NCBI GenBank assembly: GCA_000961595.1 | Contig: LADO01000037.1 | Location: 26,661 to 90,660, forward strand | Reading direction: 5' to 3' | DNA length: 64,000 bases | From: Peptococcaceae bacterium BRH_c4b | GTDB taxonomy: Bacteria; Bacillota; Desulfotomaculia; Desulfotomaculales; Desulfocucumaceae | Shown here: one piece after another, positions 37,006 to 46,123 of the stretch | Position numbering within the stretch: the first letter of the stretch is position 1 | How the letters are laid out: each line of letters opens with the position of its first letter | Notes under the pieces: generated by a model | The model's database searches: none | What the model saw: the letters and a program-made list of their open reading frames with translations, nothing else | What the model was told of the DNA's origin: nothing | Made by a program: the position numbers and the translations under genes

Positions 37006-38436
37006 TTGAAATTGAGGTTTATCCTTGCCCTTTGGGTCGCCCGGCTGGTCATGTTCGCCAGCAGGATTTCGGGACGGGGGAAGGGTTCTGCACTGCCCGG
37101 CAGGGTGGCTTTAAAAATATACCCGGGATTGTTGCGGGAACTGGGGCGGCAAGTCCGGCGGGGGATAATTATTGTTACCGGAACCAACGGTAAAACCACT
37201 ACCAACAACATGATTGCCGGGGTGCTGGAGGGCGCCGGTTACAGCCTGGTTTTAAACCGCGAGGGGGCCAACCTGATCACGGGGGTTACGTCAGCGTTCA
37301 TCAAGGTTGCGGGACTGTCCGGCAGGATTAACCGCGATTACGCCTGTCTGGAGGTGGATGAAGCATCTTTCCCGGGAGTTGTCCGGGAAGTTGCTCCCTC
37401 CATAGTGGTGGTGACCAACTTTTTTCGGGACCAACTGGACCGCTACGGCGAATTGGATAAAACCATTGCTCTGGTAAGAGATGCCCTTGCCAGCCTGGGG
37501 GGAATATGCCTTGTGCTGAATGCCGACGACCCCCTGGTGGCCCAGTTGGGCAGGGTTACCGGCAAGACCGCCGTTTATTACGGGCTGGCCGAGCACGGGG
37601 GAGTGACCCGAACCGGGTCGGCGGCCAGGGAGGCCAAATTTTGCCCCTTTTGCGGTGTGGAGCTGAGCTACAGGTATTACCATTATAGCCAGTTGGGCAG
37701 ATATAGTTGCTCCGGTTGCGGTTTTGCACGGCCGGAGGTTGATGTCGAGGGAGTGGAACCCGGGGCGGAGCAACTAGCGATTTCCTGCCAGGTGCGTTTT
37801 CGCCGGGGAGACAGGCATTCCCTCAGTATTCCCGTAAGCGGGCTGTACAACCTCTATAACGGTCTGGCGGCTTGCTCGGTAGGGCTGCTGTTGGATATAG
37901 AGATTGATGGGATCATATTTTCCCTGTCCGGCTATCGCCCGGCTACCGGCAGAATGGAAAAGTTTATTTATCTTGGCAAGACGGTACTGCTGAACCTGGT
38001 TAAAAACCCTACCGGCTTTAACGAGGGGCTTTCCGCTCTGCTGTCCGTGCCTGCCGGGCGGGTCAATGTGCTCATTGCCATCAATGATAACGACGCCGAC
38101 GGCAGGGATATATCCTGGCTGTGGGATGTTGATTTTGAGGTATTGGAGCATTCCTCCGGAAAATTTAGCGGGTTTGTGTGCACCGGCAGGAGGGCCTGGG
38201 ATATGGCAGTACGTCTGAAATATGCCGGTGTACCGGGGACCTGCATAACCGTTCTGGAGGACTTCGGCGATGCGGTGCGGGCGGCGTTGGAGGGGACCGG
38301 TGAAATGTCCTATTTTCTGGCCACTTATACGGCACTTTGGCCTGTGGAGAGGATTTTGAGTGGATATGCCCAAAGAGAAAAGTTGCAGCCTGAAAATATA
38401 CCATCTGTATCCCGATCTGTTAAATCTGTACGGTGA
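37006..38436 (+). CDS. murT: Lipid II isoglutaminyl synthase subunit MurT
   Basis: A 476-residue Mur-ligase-like protein. ATP loop IIIVTGTNGKTTTNNMIAG, DQLDRYGELD, and a four-Cys zinc ribbon (CPFCGVEL then CSGCGF) inserted in the middle, diagnostic of MurT. The C-terminal DUF1727 region has NDNDADGRDISWLWDVDFE. With GatD it amidates the D-Glu of lipid II. TTG start behind AAGGAGAG, with a TATAAT about 30 bases upstream. It overlaps gatD by 77 bases. Confidence 0.93.
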   Translation: MKLRFILALWVARLVMFASRISGRGKGSALPGRVALKIYPGLLRELGRQVRRGIIIVTGTNGKTTTNNMIAGVLEGAGYSLVLNREGANLITGVTSAFIKVAGLSGRINRDYACLEVDEASFPGVVREVAPSIVVVTNFFRDQLDRYGELDKTIALVRDALASLGGICLVLNADDPLVAQLGRVTGKTAVYYGLAEHGGVTRTGSAAREAKFCPFCGVELSYRYYHYSQLGRYSCSGCGFARPEVDVEGVEPGAEQLAISCQVRFRRGDRHSLSIPVSGLYNLYNGLAACSVGLLLDIEIDGIIFSLSGYRPATGRMEKFIYLGKTVLLNLVKNPTGFNEGLSALLSVPAGRVNVLIAINDNDADGRDISWLWDVDFEVLEHSSGKFSGFVCTGRRAWDMAVRLKYAGVPGTCITVLEDFGDAVRAALEGTGEMSYFLATYTALWPVERILSGYAQREKLQPENIPSVSRSVKSVR

Positions 38437-39106
38437 CAGGGGTAATGTGATGGCCTTGGCCCGCCGCTGCCACTGGCGTGGTATTGACGTAAGCGTCTGT
38501 CAAGTCAGCCTTGGGGACAGGGTTGATTTTAAGGAAGCAGATTTTTTGTTTCTGGGTGGCGGGTCTGACCGGGAGCAAAACCTGATGGCCGGAGATCTGG
38601 CTGCCAGGAGCGATTTGCTGCGGGAGGCGATAGATGGCGGGCTGGTAGTGCTGGCTATATGCGGGGGCTACCAGTTGTTGGGAAAATATTACCTTACCCT
38701 GGAGGGCAAGAAGATACCGGGGCTGGATATACTGGACCTATTTACCGAGGGAGGTAATAAAAGACTAATAGGTAACGTGGCGGTGGAAGTGGATATAGAG
38801 GGGACGGTATATAAACTGGTGGGTTTTGAAAACCATTCCGGCAGGACTTTCCTTGGGGATTTGCAGCCACTAGGGAGGGTGCTGGCCGGGCACGGCAACA
38901 ATGGCCGGGACGGCTTTGAGGGCGCCCGCTATAAAAATGTTTTTTGTTCGTACCTGCACGGACCGCTGCTGCCCAAAAATTCTGTACTGGCCGATTACCT
39001 TATCACCCTGGCTTTAAAGAGACGGGGCTGGCAGGGGGAATTGGCGCCCCTGGATGACAGTTTTGAAAAAACCGCCGTAAGCACAATGCTGCAGCGGATA
39101 CTATGA
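38360..39106 (+). CDS. gatD: Lipid II isoglutaminyl synthase glutaminase GatD
   Basis: A 248-residue class I glutamine amidotransferase. Nucleophile C101 lies in LAICGGYQLLG, and the His is in YLHGPLLPKNS. The start YHLYPDLLNLYGDRGN is typical of GatD/CobQ-like proteins. It supplies ammonia to MurT. The gene begins at GTG 38360, inside murT; the overlap implies tight co-translation. It ends 14 bases before convergent nagA. Confidence 0.92.
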   Translation: MDMPKEKSCSLKIYHLYPDLLNLYGDRGNVMALARRCHWRGIDVSVCQVSLGDRVDFKEADFLFLGGGSDREQNLMAGDLAARSDLLREAIDGGLVVLAICGGYQLLGKYYLTLEGKKIPGLDILDLFTEGGNKRLIGNVAVEVDIEGTVYKLVGFENHSGRTFLGDLQPLGRVLAGHGNNGRDGFEGARYKNVFCSYLHGPLLPKNSVLADYLITLALKRRGWQGELAPLDDSFEKTAVSTMLQRIL

Positions 39107-39120
39107 TTGCGGCTGAAGTT

Positions 39121-40401
39121 TTATAATCCGCTATAGACCACTTCACCCTGAACCATGGTGAGCTTAACATTGAGTTCTTCATCCAGCAGTACTATATCCG
39201 CATCCATACCAGGCGCGATGGTGCCTTTCTGGTCCTCTATGCCCAGCACCCTGGCCGGATTCAGGCTGGCCATGTGTATGGCCTCCTGCAGGGGCAGGCC
39301 GGCCAGGCGGATCATATTACTTACGGCATCCGCCATGGTGATGGTGCTGCCCACGAGTGTGCCGTCTTCCAGTTCCGCCCGGCCCCCGCTTATATCAATT
39401 TCCCGTCCGGCGAATTTATATTTTCCGTCTCCCAATCCTGCTGCCCCCATAGCGTCGGTAACCAGCACCAGGCTCCGTTTGCCTTTTATTTCCCTGAGCA
39501 ACATCAGCATAGAAGGGTGCAGGTGGTGGCCGTCGGCAATGACCTCAGCACTTACTTCCCTGCTGGTCAGTACCGCACCCACAAGGCCGGGGCGCCGGTG
39601 GTGCAGAGGGGCAGAGGCGTTAAAGAGGTGAATGGCATGGCGCATACCGGCCCGGATGGCGTCCCTAGTTTGTTCGTAAGTGGCCAGGGAATGTCCAGCT
39701 GATACCACGATGCCCTCCCTGTTCAGCAGCCTTATTATTTCCGTGGCGCCGGGCAGTTCAGGCGCCAGCGTCACCATTTTCAGACAGCCGTCGGCGGTGG
39801 TAATAAACTTTTCCATTTCCTGCACATCCGGGGCGCGAAAATAAGATTTGTTCTGACCTCCGGCTTTACCCGGATTCAGGTAGGGGCCTTCCAGGTGGGC
39901 ACCCAGTATGCCTGCCCCCCCGGTGGTTCTTAAATATTGTGCAGACACAGCGGCCAGGGCCTTTTCCATCACCTTGGGCGGGCCTGCGGCAATGGTGGGC
40001 AAAAATGAAGTAGTGCCTCCCCGGGCATGGAACAAAGCCATTTTTCTCAGGGAGGTTGTGTTGCCTTCCGCAGTGTCGAATCCACCCCCGCCGTGCATGT
40101 GCAGATCGATAAAGCCGGGAGATATGTACAACCCTTCGGCGTTAATCATTTCATAATCGTCTTCGTTGATCGCGCCTGCTCCGTTGCCGGGATTATGGCT
40201 TGGAATATTTCTGGCGGGATTTTCCGGAGGGTTTTTGGCGGACGAAAAGAAATTTAATGAACAAGACAGGCCGGCATACAGGCTGTCAGGCTTCATGGCC
40301 CCGGGCAAGGCTATTTTTCCGCGCATGATTACCAGGCCTTTATTGGGCACCGGTCCACCGGAGGTAATTAGCTCCCCGCCTTTGATCAGATAATCTTTCA
40401 T
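39121..40401 (-). CDS. nagA: N-acetylglucosamine-6-phosphate deacetylase
   Basis: A 426-residue amidohydrolase. Motifs: PGFIDLHMHGGGGFDT (metal/substrate loop), GAHLEGPYLNPGKAG (metal Glu), VSAGHSLATYEQ (His), HLFNASAPLHHRRPG (His), and VTDAMGAAGLGDG with the catalytic Asp. It deacetylates GlcNAc-6-P in amino-sugar recycling. An unusual 45-residue insert (about residues 36-80, Asn/Pro-rich) lies between the first beta strands and the PGFID motif. AGAGGTAACTG precedes the ATG. No nagB is adjacent. Confidence 0.92.
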   Translation of the reverse strand: MKDYLIKGGELITSGGPVPNKGLVIMRGKIALPGAMKPDSLYAGLSCSLNFFSSAKNPPENPARNIPSHNPGNGAGAINEDDYEMINAEGLYISPGFIDLHMHGGGGFDTAEGNTTSLRKMALFHARGGTTSFLPTIAAGPPKVMEKALAAVSAQYLRTTGGAGILGAHLEGPYLNPGKAGGQNKSYFRAPDVQEMEKFITTADGCLKMVTLAPELPGATEIIRLLNREGIVVSAGHSLATYEQTRDAIRAGMRHAIHLFNASAPLHHRRPGLVGAVLTSREVSAEVIADGHHLHPSMLMLLREIKGKRSLVLVTDAMGAAGLGDGKYKFAGREIDISGGRAELEDGTLVGSTITMADAVSNMIRLAGLPLQEAIHMASLNPARVLGIEDQKGTIAPGMDADIVLLDEELNVKLTMVQGEVVYSGL

Positions 40402-40602
40402 CAGTTACCTCTTGTATATGGCGTTGTATAATGATTGCACTGCAAGTGGGGTTGCTGTTATAATCTCCCCGGGATCTGTTTTTAATATGGATACTGTGTA
40501 GTCATTAATAAATTGGCTGCCATGGACAAAAATCCTCTTTCTGATGTGTTCCTCTTCTATCTTGCAAAACGCGTACCATTACTACTCATTTCGGAGGTGC
40601 TT

Positions 40603-41739
40603 ATGTACAGGGATTATATAGAATTTTACGGCATACTGGTGGCTTATATTTTTGCCGGAATAGTGGTTTCCTGGCTGGCGGGCTGGCTCTGGATAAGGGT
40701 GCTGGGCTTTTTAACCTTCGGCGCCAGGGGCTTGCCTGGTGAAAAGCTTACCCGGCTATCTAACCGTCCGTTTAAATATGCAATTTTTTTCCTGATAGTT
40801 ATGTGGGGTGCCTCTTATGCCGATAATTTCGAAATGTTCAAAGGGTCAAAACTGCTATTCAGGCTGGATCAGATTGCCCACGTAGCCATTGTTGTGGTGG
40901 CGGCCTGGTGGGCTGTCAGGTTAATAGAAGGCCTAATCGAGTGGTACATGGAAAAATCGGCGGAGGGGCAGGATTCCACCGTAGAGGAGCATGTTGCCCT
41001 GATCGCCAAGCAGATTAGCAAATTTGTGGTGTATTTTGTAGCCTTCACCATTATACTCAGCTATTTCAATATATCCATCAGCGGGCTGGTGGCCACGGCC
41101 GGGGTGGCTTCACTGGCCATTGCCCTGGCGGCCCAGGAGACTCTGGGCAATATGCTGGCGGGGGTAATGATTATACTTGACAAGCCGTTCAGGGTTGGGG
41201 ACCGGATCGAGACCAATGGGCTGATTGGCGATGTTATTGATATCGGGCCCCGTTCCACCAGGATCCGGACTTTCGATCATACAGTGATGGTGGTGCCTAA
41301 TAAGGACCTGGCTTCCAGCAGGATAATCAATCACGTCTTTCCCAGTCCCCAGGTGACTATAAGACTCAAAATAGGTGTGGCTTACGGTACCGACTTACAG
41401 CGGACAAAGGATGTTTTGCTGGGGATTATGAATATCCACCAGGATGTTATGGATGACCCGGAGCCGGGGGTGTATTTTACGGAATTTGGTGATTCCTCCC
41501 TGAACCTGCTGGCTACCTGCTCCATACCGGATTACAGGGATAAGTTCCGGGTTCTGGATGAATTAAACATGTCCGTAAAAGAGCAGTTTGAAGGCCTGGG
41601 TATTGAGATACCCTTTCCCCAGCGGGATGTTCATTTTTATTATACCGGGGATGCCGATGATCATGATGAGGGGATAAAAAATGGTATAGGTGGTCAGAAT
41701 AATAATGCTACAGGTAGTAGCAGTAAACCAGCCTCCTAA
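40603..41739 (+). CDS. MscS-family mechanosensitive channel
   Basis: A 378-residue protein: four membrane helices, then the pore helix and beta domain. The MscS signature is AGVASLAIALAAQETLGNMLAGVMIILDKPFRVGDRIE, visible here as AIALAAQETLGNML followed by KPFRVGD. It opens under membrane tension to release solutes. The start is ATG 40603 behind GGAGG; the in-frame ATG at 40513 lacks a site. A hydrophilic Asn/Ser-rich tail ends the protein. It is followed by a strong terminator. Confidence 0.9.
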   Translation: MYRDYIEFYGILVAYIFAGIVVSWLAGWLWIRVLGFLTFGARGLPGEKLTRLSNRPFKYAIFFLIVMWGASYADNFEMFKGSKLLFRLDQIAHVAIVVVAAWWAVRLIEGLIEWYMEKSAEGQDSTVEEHVALIAKQISKFVVYFVAFTIILSYFNISISGLVATAGVASLAIALAAQETLGNMLAGVMIILDKPFRVGDRIETNGLIGDVIDIGPRSTRIRTFDHTVMVVPNKDLASSRIINHVFPSPQVTIRLKIGVAYGTDLQRTKDVLLGIMNIHQDVMDDPEPGVYFTEFGDSSLNLLATCSIPDYRDKFRVLDELNMSVKEQFEGLGIEIPFPQRDVHFYYTGDADDHDEGIKNGIGGQNNNATGSSSKPAS

Positions 41740-41751
41740 ATCTCTCTCAGT

Positions 41752-41780
41752 GCCCCGCCGTACAGGCGGGGTTTTTTTTT
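41752..41780 (+). terminator. Terminator of the mscS-like gene
   Basis: CCCCGCC-GTACA-GGCGGGG then nine or more T. A similar sequence (CTCTCAGTGCCCCGC lead-in) recurs at 44031-44069. Confidence 0.88.
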
Positions 41781-42033
41781 CCAAGGGTTTCATGGTTTGC
41801 TGTATGGTTAGTATGCCAATTAGTATGCCAGTAGGGGTTTTATGGTACCTGTGGGCTATGGGAAACGTTACCTGCCACTTGGTGCCATGCTCATTTTACA
41901 CAGCAATAGTATAAAAGCTTATAATCATAGAAAAATTCCATGTCATATTACTGGAAAATATTATTTACTTCTAAAGGAAATAACTATTACCTTGTCGTAT
42001 TTCGTCATTAAAGAATTTTGTGAAGGTGATAAT

Positions 42034-43482
42034 ATGACAGGTAAAAAAGAAATTCCAAAAGTTTTTATTTCATATAGCTGGTCTTCAGTGAAACATGAAC
42101 AATGGGTGTTGGAGTTAGCTGAAAGACTTATGAGTGATGGTATTTGGATTGTATTAGATAAATGGGATTTAAAAGAAGGTCAGGATAAATATAAATTTAT
42201 GGAACAAATGGTAACAGATAGTGGGATAAACAATGTATTAGTTATTTGCGATAAAACATATCAGACAAAGGCAAGTCTCAATGAAGGTGGTGTAGGAACT
42301 GAATCTCAGATAATATCAAAAAAAATGTATGAGGATACCGGTCAGAGCAAATTTATTCCTATAGTTACTGAGCTTGATGAAAATAATCAACCATATTTAC
42401 CTTTATTCATGGATAGCCGTATGTATTTAGACTTCTCCTCAGAAGAGATTTTTGAACATAGTTACGAAAAACTTTTAAGAAATCTTTATAATAGGCCAAG
42501 TTTAAAAAGACCCCCCTTGGGTGTGCCACCTTTATATTTATTTGATGATGAGCCGGTAATTATTAAAACGGCTAATTACGCAAGCAAGATAAAATATTCT
42601 TTACAGAACAGCCCTAAAGCGGTTAATGGGCTTTTAAGGGATTATGTTGCCGATTATTTTATTTCATTAGAAGACTTCAGAATTACAAGAAATAATGATG
42701 CTGAATTTGATGAACAAGTGATTGAGAGCATTCAAAAATTATTGCCACTAAGAGACAGCTTTATTAATATTGTAATATCCGTATATAAATATTACGATGG
42801 TGTTGATAATGACATTTTTTACAATTTCTTTCAAGAGCTAATATCATACAAGCATAGGCCTCACAATATTTCCACATGGAGAGAAAACGACTTTGATAAT
42901 TATCAATTTTTTATATATGAGTTATTCCTTTACTTTATAACAGTTCTCCTGAAACTTGGTAAATATGCAGAGGCATCTTACTTCATCCACTCGGTATATT
43001 TCTTTAGGTATGATAATTCTGGCCAACTTCATGCTTCTAATATAGCGATTTTTTACGCTTATGTTCCAACGCTTGATGATATCCGTAATCGTCGATTAAG
43101 TCTGAATAGAATTTCTGTTACAGCAGATACCGTGAAGCAGAGGGCTATTTATCCGGATATTAGCTTTGAAACATTAATAGATACAGAAATTATTCTGTAT
43201 TTTATAACCTCACTGCAATTTAATGATGATTACTACAATATTTGGTTTCCTAGATGTTCATTATTCTTCAAAAGAGAAAGACCCGAACTATTTGAAAAAG
43301 CTATCTCCAAAAGCCATTTTGAGAAAATTAAAGTACTCTTTAAAGTTAAAGATGGAAATGAATTTATCGAGTTAGTTGCTAATGCTATTAGCATTAATAA
43401 ACAACAAAGCCTCGGCTTTGATTACAGAAGAGTTCCTAGTTTACAGTCAATGATTGATATGAATAATATTGCGAAGTTATAA
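42034..43482 (+). CDS. SEFIR (TIR-like) domain protein, candidate anti-phage effector
   Basis: A 482-residue protein. Residues 7-150 are a SEFIR domain: PKVFISYSWSSVKHEQWVLE, LDKWDLKEGQDKYKFMEQMV and FIPIVTE. The remaining 330 residues are helical with no family I recognise. Bacterial SEFIR proteins are reported as single-gene abortive-infection systems acting through NAD depletion; that role here is inferred. GAAGGTGAT precedes ATG 42034; the frame is open upstream without a site. The gene is visibly AT-richer than its neighbours, indicating transfer, and sits between two similar terminator sequences. Confidence 0.8.
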   Translation: MTGKKEIPKVFISYSWSSVKHEQWVLELAERLMSDGIWIVLDKWDLKEGQDKYKFMEQMVTDSGINNVLVICDKTYQTKASLNEGGVGTESQIISKKMYEDTGQSKFIPIVTELDENNQPYLPLFMDSRMYLDFSSEEIFEHSYEKLLRNLYNRPSLKRPPLGVPPLYLFDDEPVIIKTANYASKIKYSLQNSPKAVNGLLRDYVADYFISLEDFRITRNNDAEFDEQVIESIQKLLPLRDSFINIVISVYKYYDGVDNDIFYNFFQELISYKHRPHNISTWRENDFDNYQFFIYELFLYFITVLLKLGKYAEASYFIHSVYFFRYDNSGQLHASNIAIFYAYVPTLDDIRNRRLSLNRISVTADTVKQRAIYPDISFETLIDTEIILYFITSLQFNDDYYNIWFPRCSLFFKRERPELFEKAISKSHFEKIKVLFKVKDGNEFIELVANAISINKQQSLGFDYRRVPSLQSMIDMNNIAKL

Positions 43483-43796
43483 AGCCTTGGATTTTAAATA
43501 TCATCAATAAACAAAAACCTCTTGGTTATAAATAGCCAGGAACTTTTTAAAAATGAGCTTCTGAAACAATTGCCTCTATCCAATTATTGGGGGAAATAAG
43601 GGTAATCCTGAGGATTGGCGAATAGATGTTCTTTAGGTTGAGAAGGGCTTGAAAAACCTTAAAAACAATTCTGTGCGGATTACTATTTGGGATATAAAAG
43701 ACAATGTTCAAAAATCCTAATTCATTTAATGATGATATTGCTCCATTTTACGTGGCGTCATCGCAAAGAAGCCCACTGATACGTATGAAATAAACA
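43483..43796. other. AT-rich gene-free stretch
   Basis: I see no gene, RNA or repeat of note between the SEFIR gene and the hairpin at 43797. Composition matches the SEFIR gene, so it is probably part of the same acquired segment. Confidence 0.5.
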
Positions 43797-43827
43797 AAGA
43801 ACCGGCCTAAAAATATGGCCGGTTCTT
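43797..43827. terminator. Hairpin terminator
   Basis: AAGAACCGGCC and GGCCGGTTCTT, 11-bp stem with an AT loop. It could end the SEFIR unit on the plus strand. Confidence 0.65.
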
Positions 43828-43874
43828 CTGCATATCGGAACCCCTGAAGGGAATAACAGGGAATTGTCGAAATA

Positions 43875-44036
43875 TTATCTTAAAGTGAAAAAGGATTTAT
43901 CCGATTCTTTTATAACGATAAGGTCAATGTCGCTATAGTCATGAATCTCTCCATTAGCTAAGGAGCCAAATAAAATTACTTTTAGGGGATTGTAGTTATC
44001 AATAAGGATATTCACGATACGGGATAATTCGCTCTC
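43875..44036 (-). pseudogene. Remnant of a MNT-type nucleotidyltransferase
   Basis: The frame reads SRIVNILIDNYNPLKVILFG then SLANGEIHDYSDIDLIVIKE, which is the N-terminal half of a minimal nucleotidyltransferase (GSxxxGxxxxxSDxDL motif with the two metal Asp). It then stops shortly after, where the family goes on for another 50 residues. There is no clear start codon; the 5' end runs into a terminator-like repeat. It is probably a decayed MNT antitoxin of a HEPN/MNT pair. No HEPN gene is adjacent. Confidence 0.6.
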
Positions 44037-44039
44037 AGT

Positions 44040-44069
44040 GCCCCGCGAAACTGCGGGGCTTCTTTTTTT
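44040..44069. terminator. Hairpin with T-run
   Basis: GCCCCGC-GAAACT-GCGGGGC then TTCTTTTTTT on the plus strand. The lead-in CTCTCAGTG matches the one at 41745. Confidence 0.7.
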
Positions 44070-44078
44070 CGCCAACAC

Positions 44079-44207
44079 TTAGGGCAGCAGTACCTCGTTA
44101 AGTTTTATCCAGCCCAGCAGGTCAAGCGTATCGGCCATTTGGTCAAATAACTCCTTCAATTCCTCCAGACTTAATTGATGAAACTTGGCCGCACACTCTG
44201 ACTTCAG
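44079..44207 (-). pseudogene. C-terminal part of a small ORF split by the IS605-type element
   Basis: The minus strand reads LKSECAAKFHQLSLEELKEL and ends GWIKLNEVLLP before TAA. It lacks a start: an in-frame stop lies directly upstream, inside the left end of the IS. The matching N-terminus is at 46010-46044 on the other side of the element. Joined, they give a helical protein of about 55 residues that I do not recognise. Confidence 0.6.
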
Positions 44208-44326
44208 TCATGAGTTAGGTCAATTTTTTGGCAACTAAAACTAGTTGCCAAAAAACCACTCCCAAACCGAACTAATGTTTCATTTCTACGGCAACGTATG
44301 TTATAATATACGCAGAGGTGAAAACC

Positions 44327-44740
44327 ATGCCAGTCAATAAGGGACGAGGTTACGTATATTATCTGCGCTACCACATAGTCTTCTGCACAAAATACCGCCA
44401 CAAGATTTTCGAAGGCTCAGTAGAAGCCAGGATAAAAGAGATGTTTCAGTCACTGGCAAAATTCCATAAATTCGAGATAGTTACAATGGAAGTAATACCG
44501 GATCACGTCCACCTGTTGGTAGACTGTACCCCACAGCACTATATTCCCGACATACTGAAGGCCCTTAAAGGCAACACCGCACGGTTTTTGTTCAAAGAAT
44601 TCCCCGGTATGAAAAAGAAACTTTGGGGCGGGCACCTCTGGAACCCGTCATACTTTGTAGCCAGTGTAGGTGAAAACACCGAGGAAGCGGTTAAGAAGTA
44701 TATTGACTCCCAGAAAAAAGAAGGTGATGGGCATGACTGA
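44327..44740 (+). CDS. tnpA: IS200/IS605 family Y1 transposase TnpA
   Basis: A 137-residue HUH transposase. YYLRYHIVFCTKYRHKIFEG is the first strand-helix; IPDHVHLLVDC holds the HUH pair; the tyrosine nucleophile is probably the Tyr in VKKYIDSQKKE. It excises and inserts single-stranded DNA using end hairpins. GAGGTG precedes ATG 44327. It overlaps tnpB by 8 bases (ATGACTGA). Confidence 0.92.
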   Translation: MPVNKGRGYVYYLRYHIVFCTKYRHKIFEGSVEARIKEMFQSLAKFHKFEIVTMEVIPDHVHLLVDCTPQHYIPDILKALKGNTARFLFKEFPGMKKKLWGGHLWNPSYFVASVGENTEEAVKKYIDSQKKEGDGHD

Positions 44741-45851
44741 GCCGGTAAAGAAAGCGTTCAAGGTGCGCATCTATCCAACCCCGGATCAACAAGCACAGAT
44801 TAATAAGACTATTGGTTGTGCCCGTTGGGTGTATAACCACTTCTTGGCGTGGCACGTTGAGGTTTACAAAGCTGAAAAACGGTACATGAGCTATACCGAA
44901 TGCTCGGCAATGCTCACCCAGATCAAAGCCACCCCCAATACCGGGTGGCTTGCTGAAGTAGACAAGTTTGCTTTGCAAAACAGCCTCAAAGACCTGGATG
45001 AATCATATAAGAACTTTTTTGAAGGCCGGGCAGGCTACCCGAAATTCAAGAGTAAACGTGGACCGAAGCAGTCTTATCAAACCAATCTTACAAACAATAA
45101 TATCCGTATAGATGTAAAGCATCACCGGATCAAGCTGCCGAAAGTGGGCTGGGTAGAATACGCGGCAGACGGCAGGGAAATAGGCAACATTATCAATGTA
45201 ACCGTGAGTCGGACACCTTCCGGTAAATACTCCGCCTCCATTCTGTGTCAAGTAAAAATCAAACCATTAAATGTTGCCACCGGTGAAGTCGGTATAGACA
45301 TGGGCCTCAAGAAGTTTGCCATCCTCTCCAGCGATGAGGTGGTTGAGAACCCGCAGTATTACGTTAAAGCCCAGGAGAAGTTAACCAAACTGCAGCGCAC
45401 CTACTCTAAAAAGAAGAAAGGTTCCAAAAACCGTGAGAAAGCCCGTATAAAAGTAGCCCGACAGCATGAGAAGGTCGTAAACCAGCGCAGGGACTTTCAG
45501 CATAAGGTATCCAAAAAGCTGGTAGACGAAAACAAAGTCATCAGCATGGAGGACTTGCGGATAAAAAACATGGTCAAGAACCGTAAAGTGGCAAAGGCCA
45601 TATCCGATGCTGGCTGGGGTGAGTTCCGGCGCATGGTGGAGTATAAAGCAACCTGGTACGGCAGGACGGTGGTCATAATCGACACGTTTTACCCGTCGTC
45701 TAAGCTGTGCGGAAAATGCGGCACTAAGAATGCCATGCTAACGCTTTCTGTCCGTGAGTGGCAGTGCCCGGTTTGCGGAACGATTCATGACCGCGATATA
45801 AATGCAGCAAGAAACATATTAGCTGAAGGAAAACGTATTTTAGCCAGTTAG
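44733..45851 (+). CDS. tnpB: RNA-guided nuclease TnpB (IS605 OrfB)
   Basis: A 372-residue protein. N-terminal wedge/REC part (KAFKVRIYPTPDQQAQINKT), then RuvC with GIDMGLKKFAI (Asp), ISMEDLRIKN (Glu) and DRDINAARNI (Asp), and a zinc finger CGKCGTKN / CPVCG. All three catalytic residues and all four Cys are present, so it looks active. TnpB cleaves DNA next to a short target-adjacent motif using an RNA from the element right end. The start is ATG 44733, inside the tnpA end, behind AGAAGGTGATGG. Confidence 0.93.
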   Translation: MTEPVKKAFKVRIYPTPDQQAQINKTIGCARWVYNHFLAWHVEVYKAEKRYMSYTECSAMLTQIKATPNTGWLAEVDKFALQNSLKDLDESYKNFFEGRAGYPKFKSKRGPKQSYQTNLTNNNIRIDVKHHRIKLPKVGWVEYAADGREIGNIINVTVSRTPSGKYSASILCQVKIKPLNVATGEVGIDMGLKKFAILSSDEVVENPQYYVKAQEKLTKLQRTYSKKKKGSKNREKARIKVARQHEKVVNQRRDFQHKVSKKLVDENKVISMEDLRIKNMVKNRKVAKAISDAGWGEFRRMVEYKATWYGRTVVIIDTFYPSSKLCGKCGTKNAMLTLSVREWQCPVCGTIHDRDINAARNILAEGKRILAS

Positions 45852-46010
45852 GCCAGATTAGTTAAGATGAACCGCAGGAACTGTGGGGATGGCCTGTGAA
45901 GGCCCGGTAAGACCAACCGCAAGGAAGGCTCGGCCCGATGAAGCAGGAATCAATGAAGCGCTGGGGTCCGGGGTTCCAGAATCCCGCGACTTTAGTCGTG
46001 GAGAGGTTCA
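45852..46010 (+). ncRNA. Right-end omega-RNA (reRNA) region of TnpB
   Basis: Structured G-rich sequence between the tnpB stop and the element end: GGCCTGTGAAGGCC, ACCAACCGCAAGGAAGG, and the terminal CCGCGACT/AGTCGTGG stem followed by AGAGGTTCAA. In this family the guide is read from the flanking DNA after such an end, here beginning TCAGTTCC. The RNA 5' end probably lies within tnpB. Confidence 0.6.
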
Positions 46011-46044
46011 ATCAGTTCCAAAACCAGTTCTTCCACCTTGGACA
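46010..46044 (-). pseudogene. N-terminal part of the split small ORF
   Basis: A TTG start 8 bases after GGGGGTGA gives MSKVEELVLELI before the element right end. In frame with the C-terminal part at 44079-44207 if the IS is removed. Confidence 0.55.
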
Positions 46045-46123
46045 AAAAAATCACCCCCTAATTAAAATAAAATAATCAAACGGGGGTGTCAAATGCTAGG
46101 TTAAATTAGGCAAATTGCTAATA

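Larger units (their letters stand above)
44208..46009 (+). mobile_element. IS200/IS605-type insertion sequence, apparently complete
   Basis: About 1.8 kb with tnpA (Y1 transposase), tnpB and structured ends. The left end carries a hairpin of TTTTTTGGCAACTA and its complement around AAAC (about 44224-44255). The right end carries CCGCGACT-TT-AGTCGTGG (45984-46001) followed by AGAGGTTCAA. Boundaries are inferred from the split ORF on both sides and are accurate to a few bases. Both proteins are uninterrupted, so it may be active. Confidence 0.75.
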
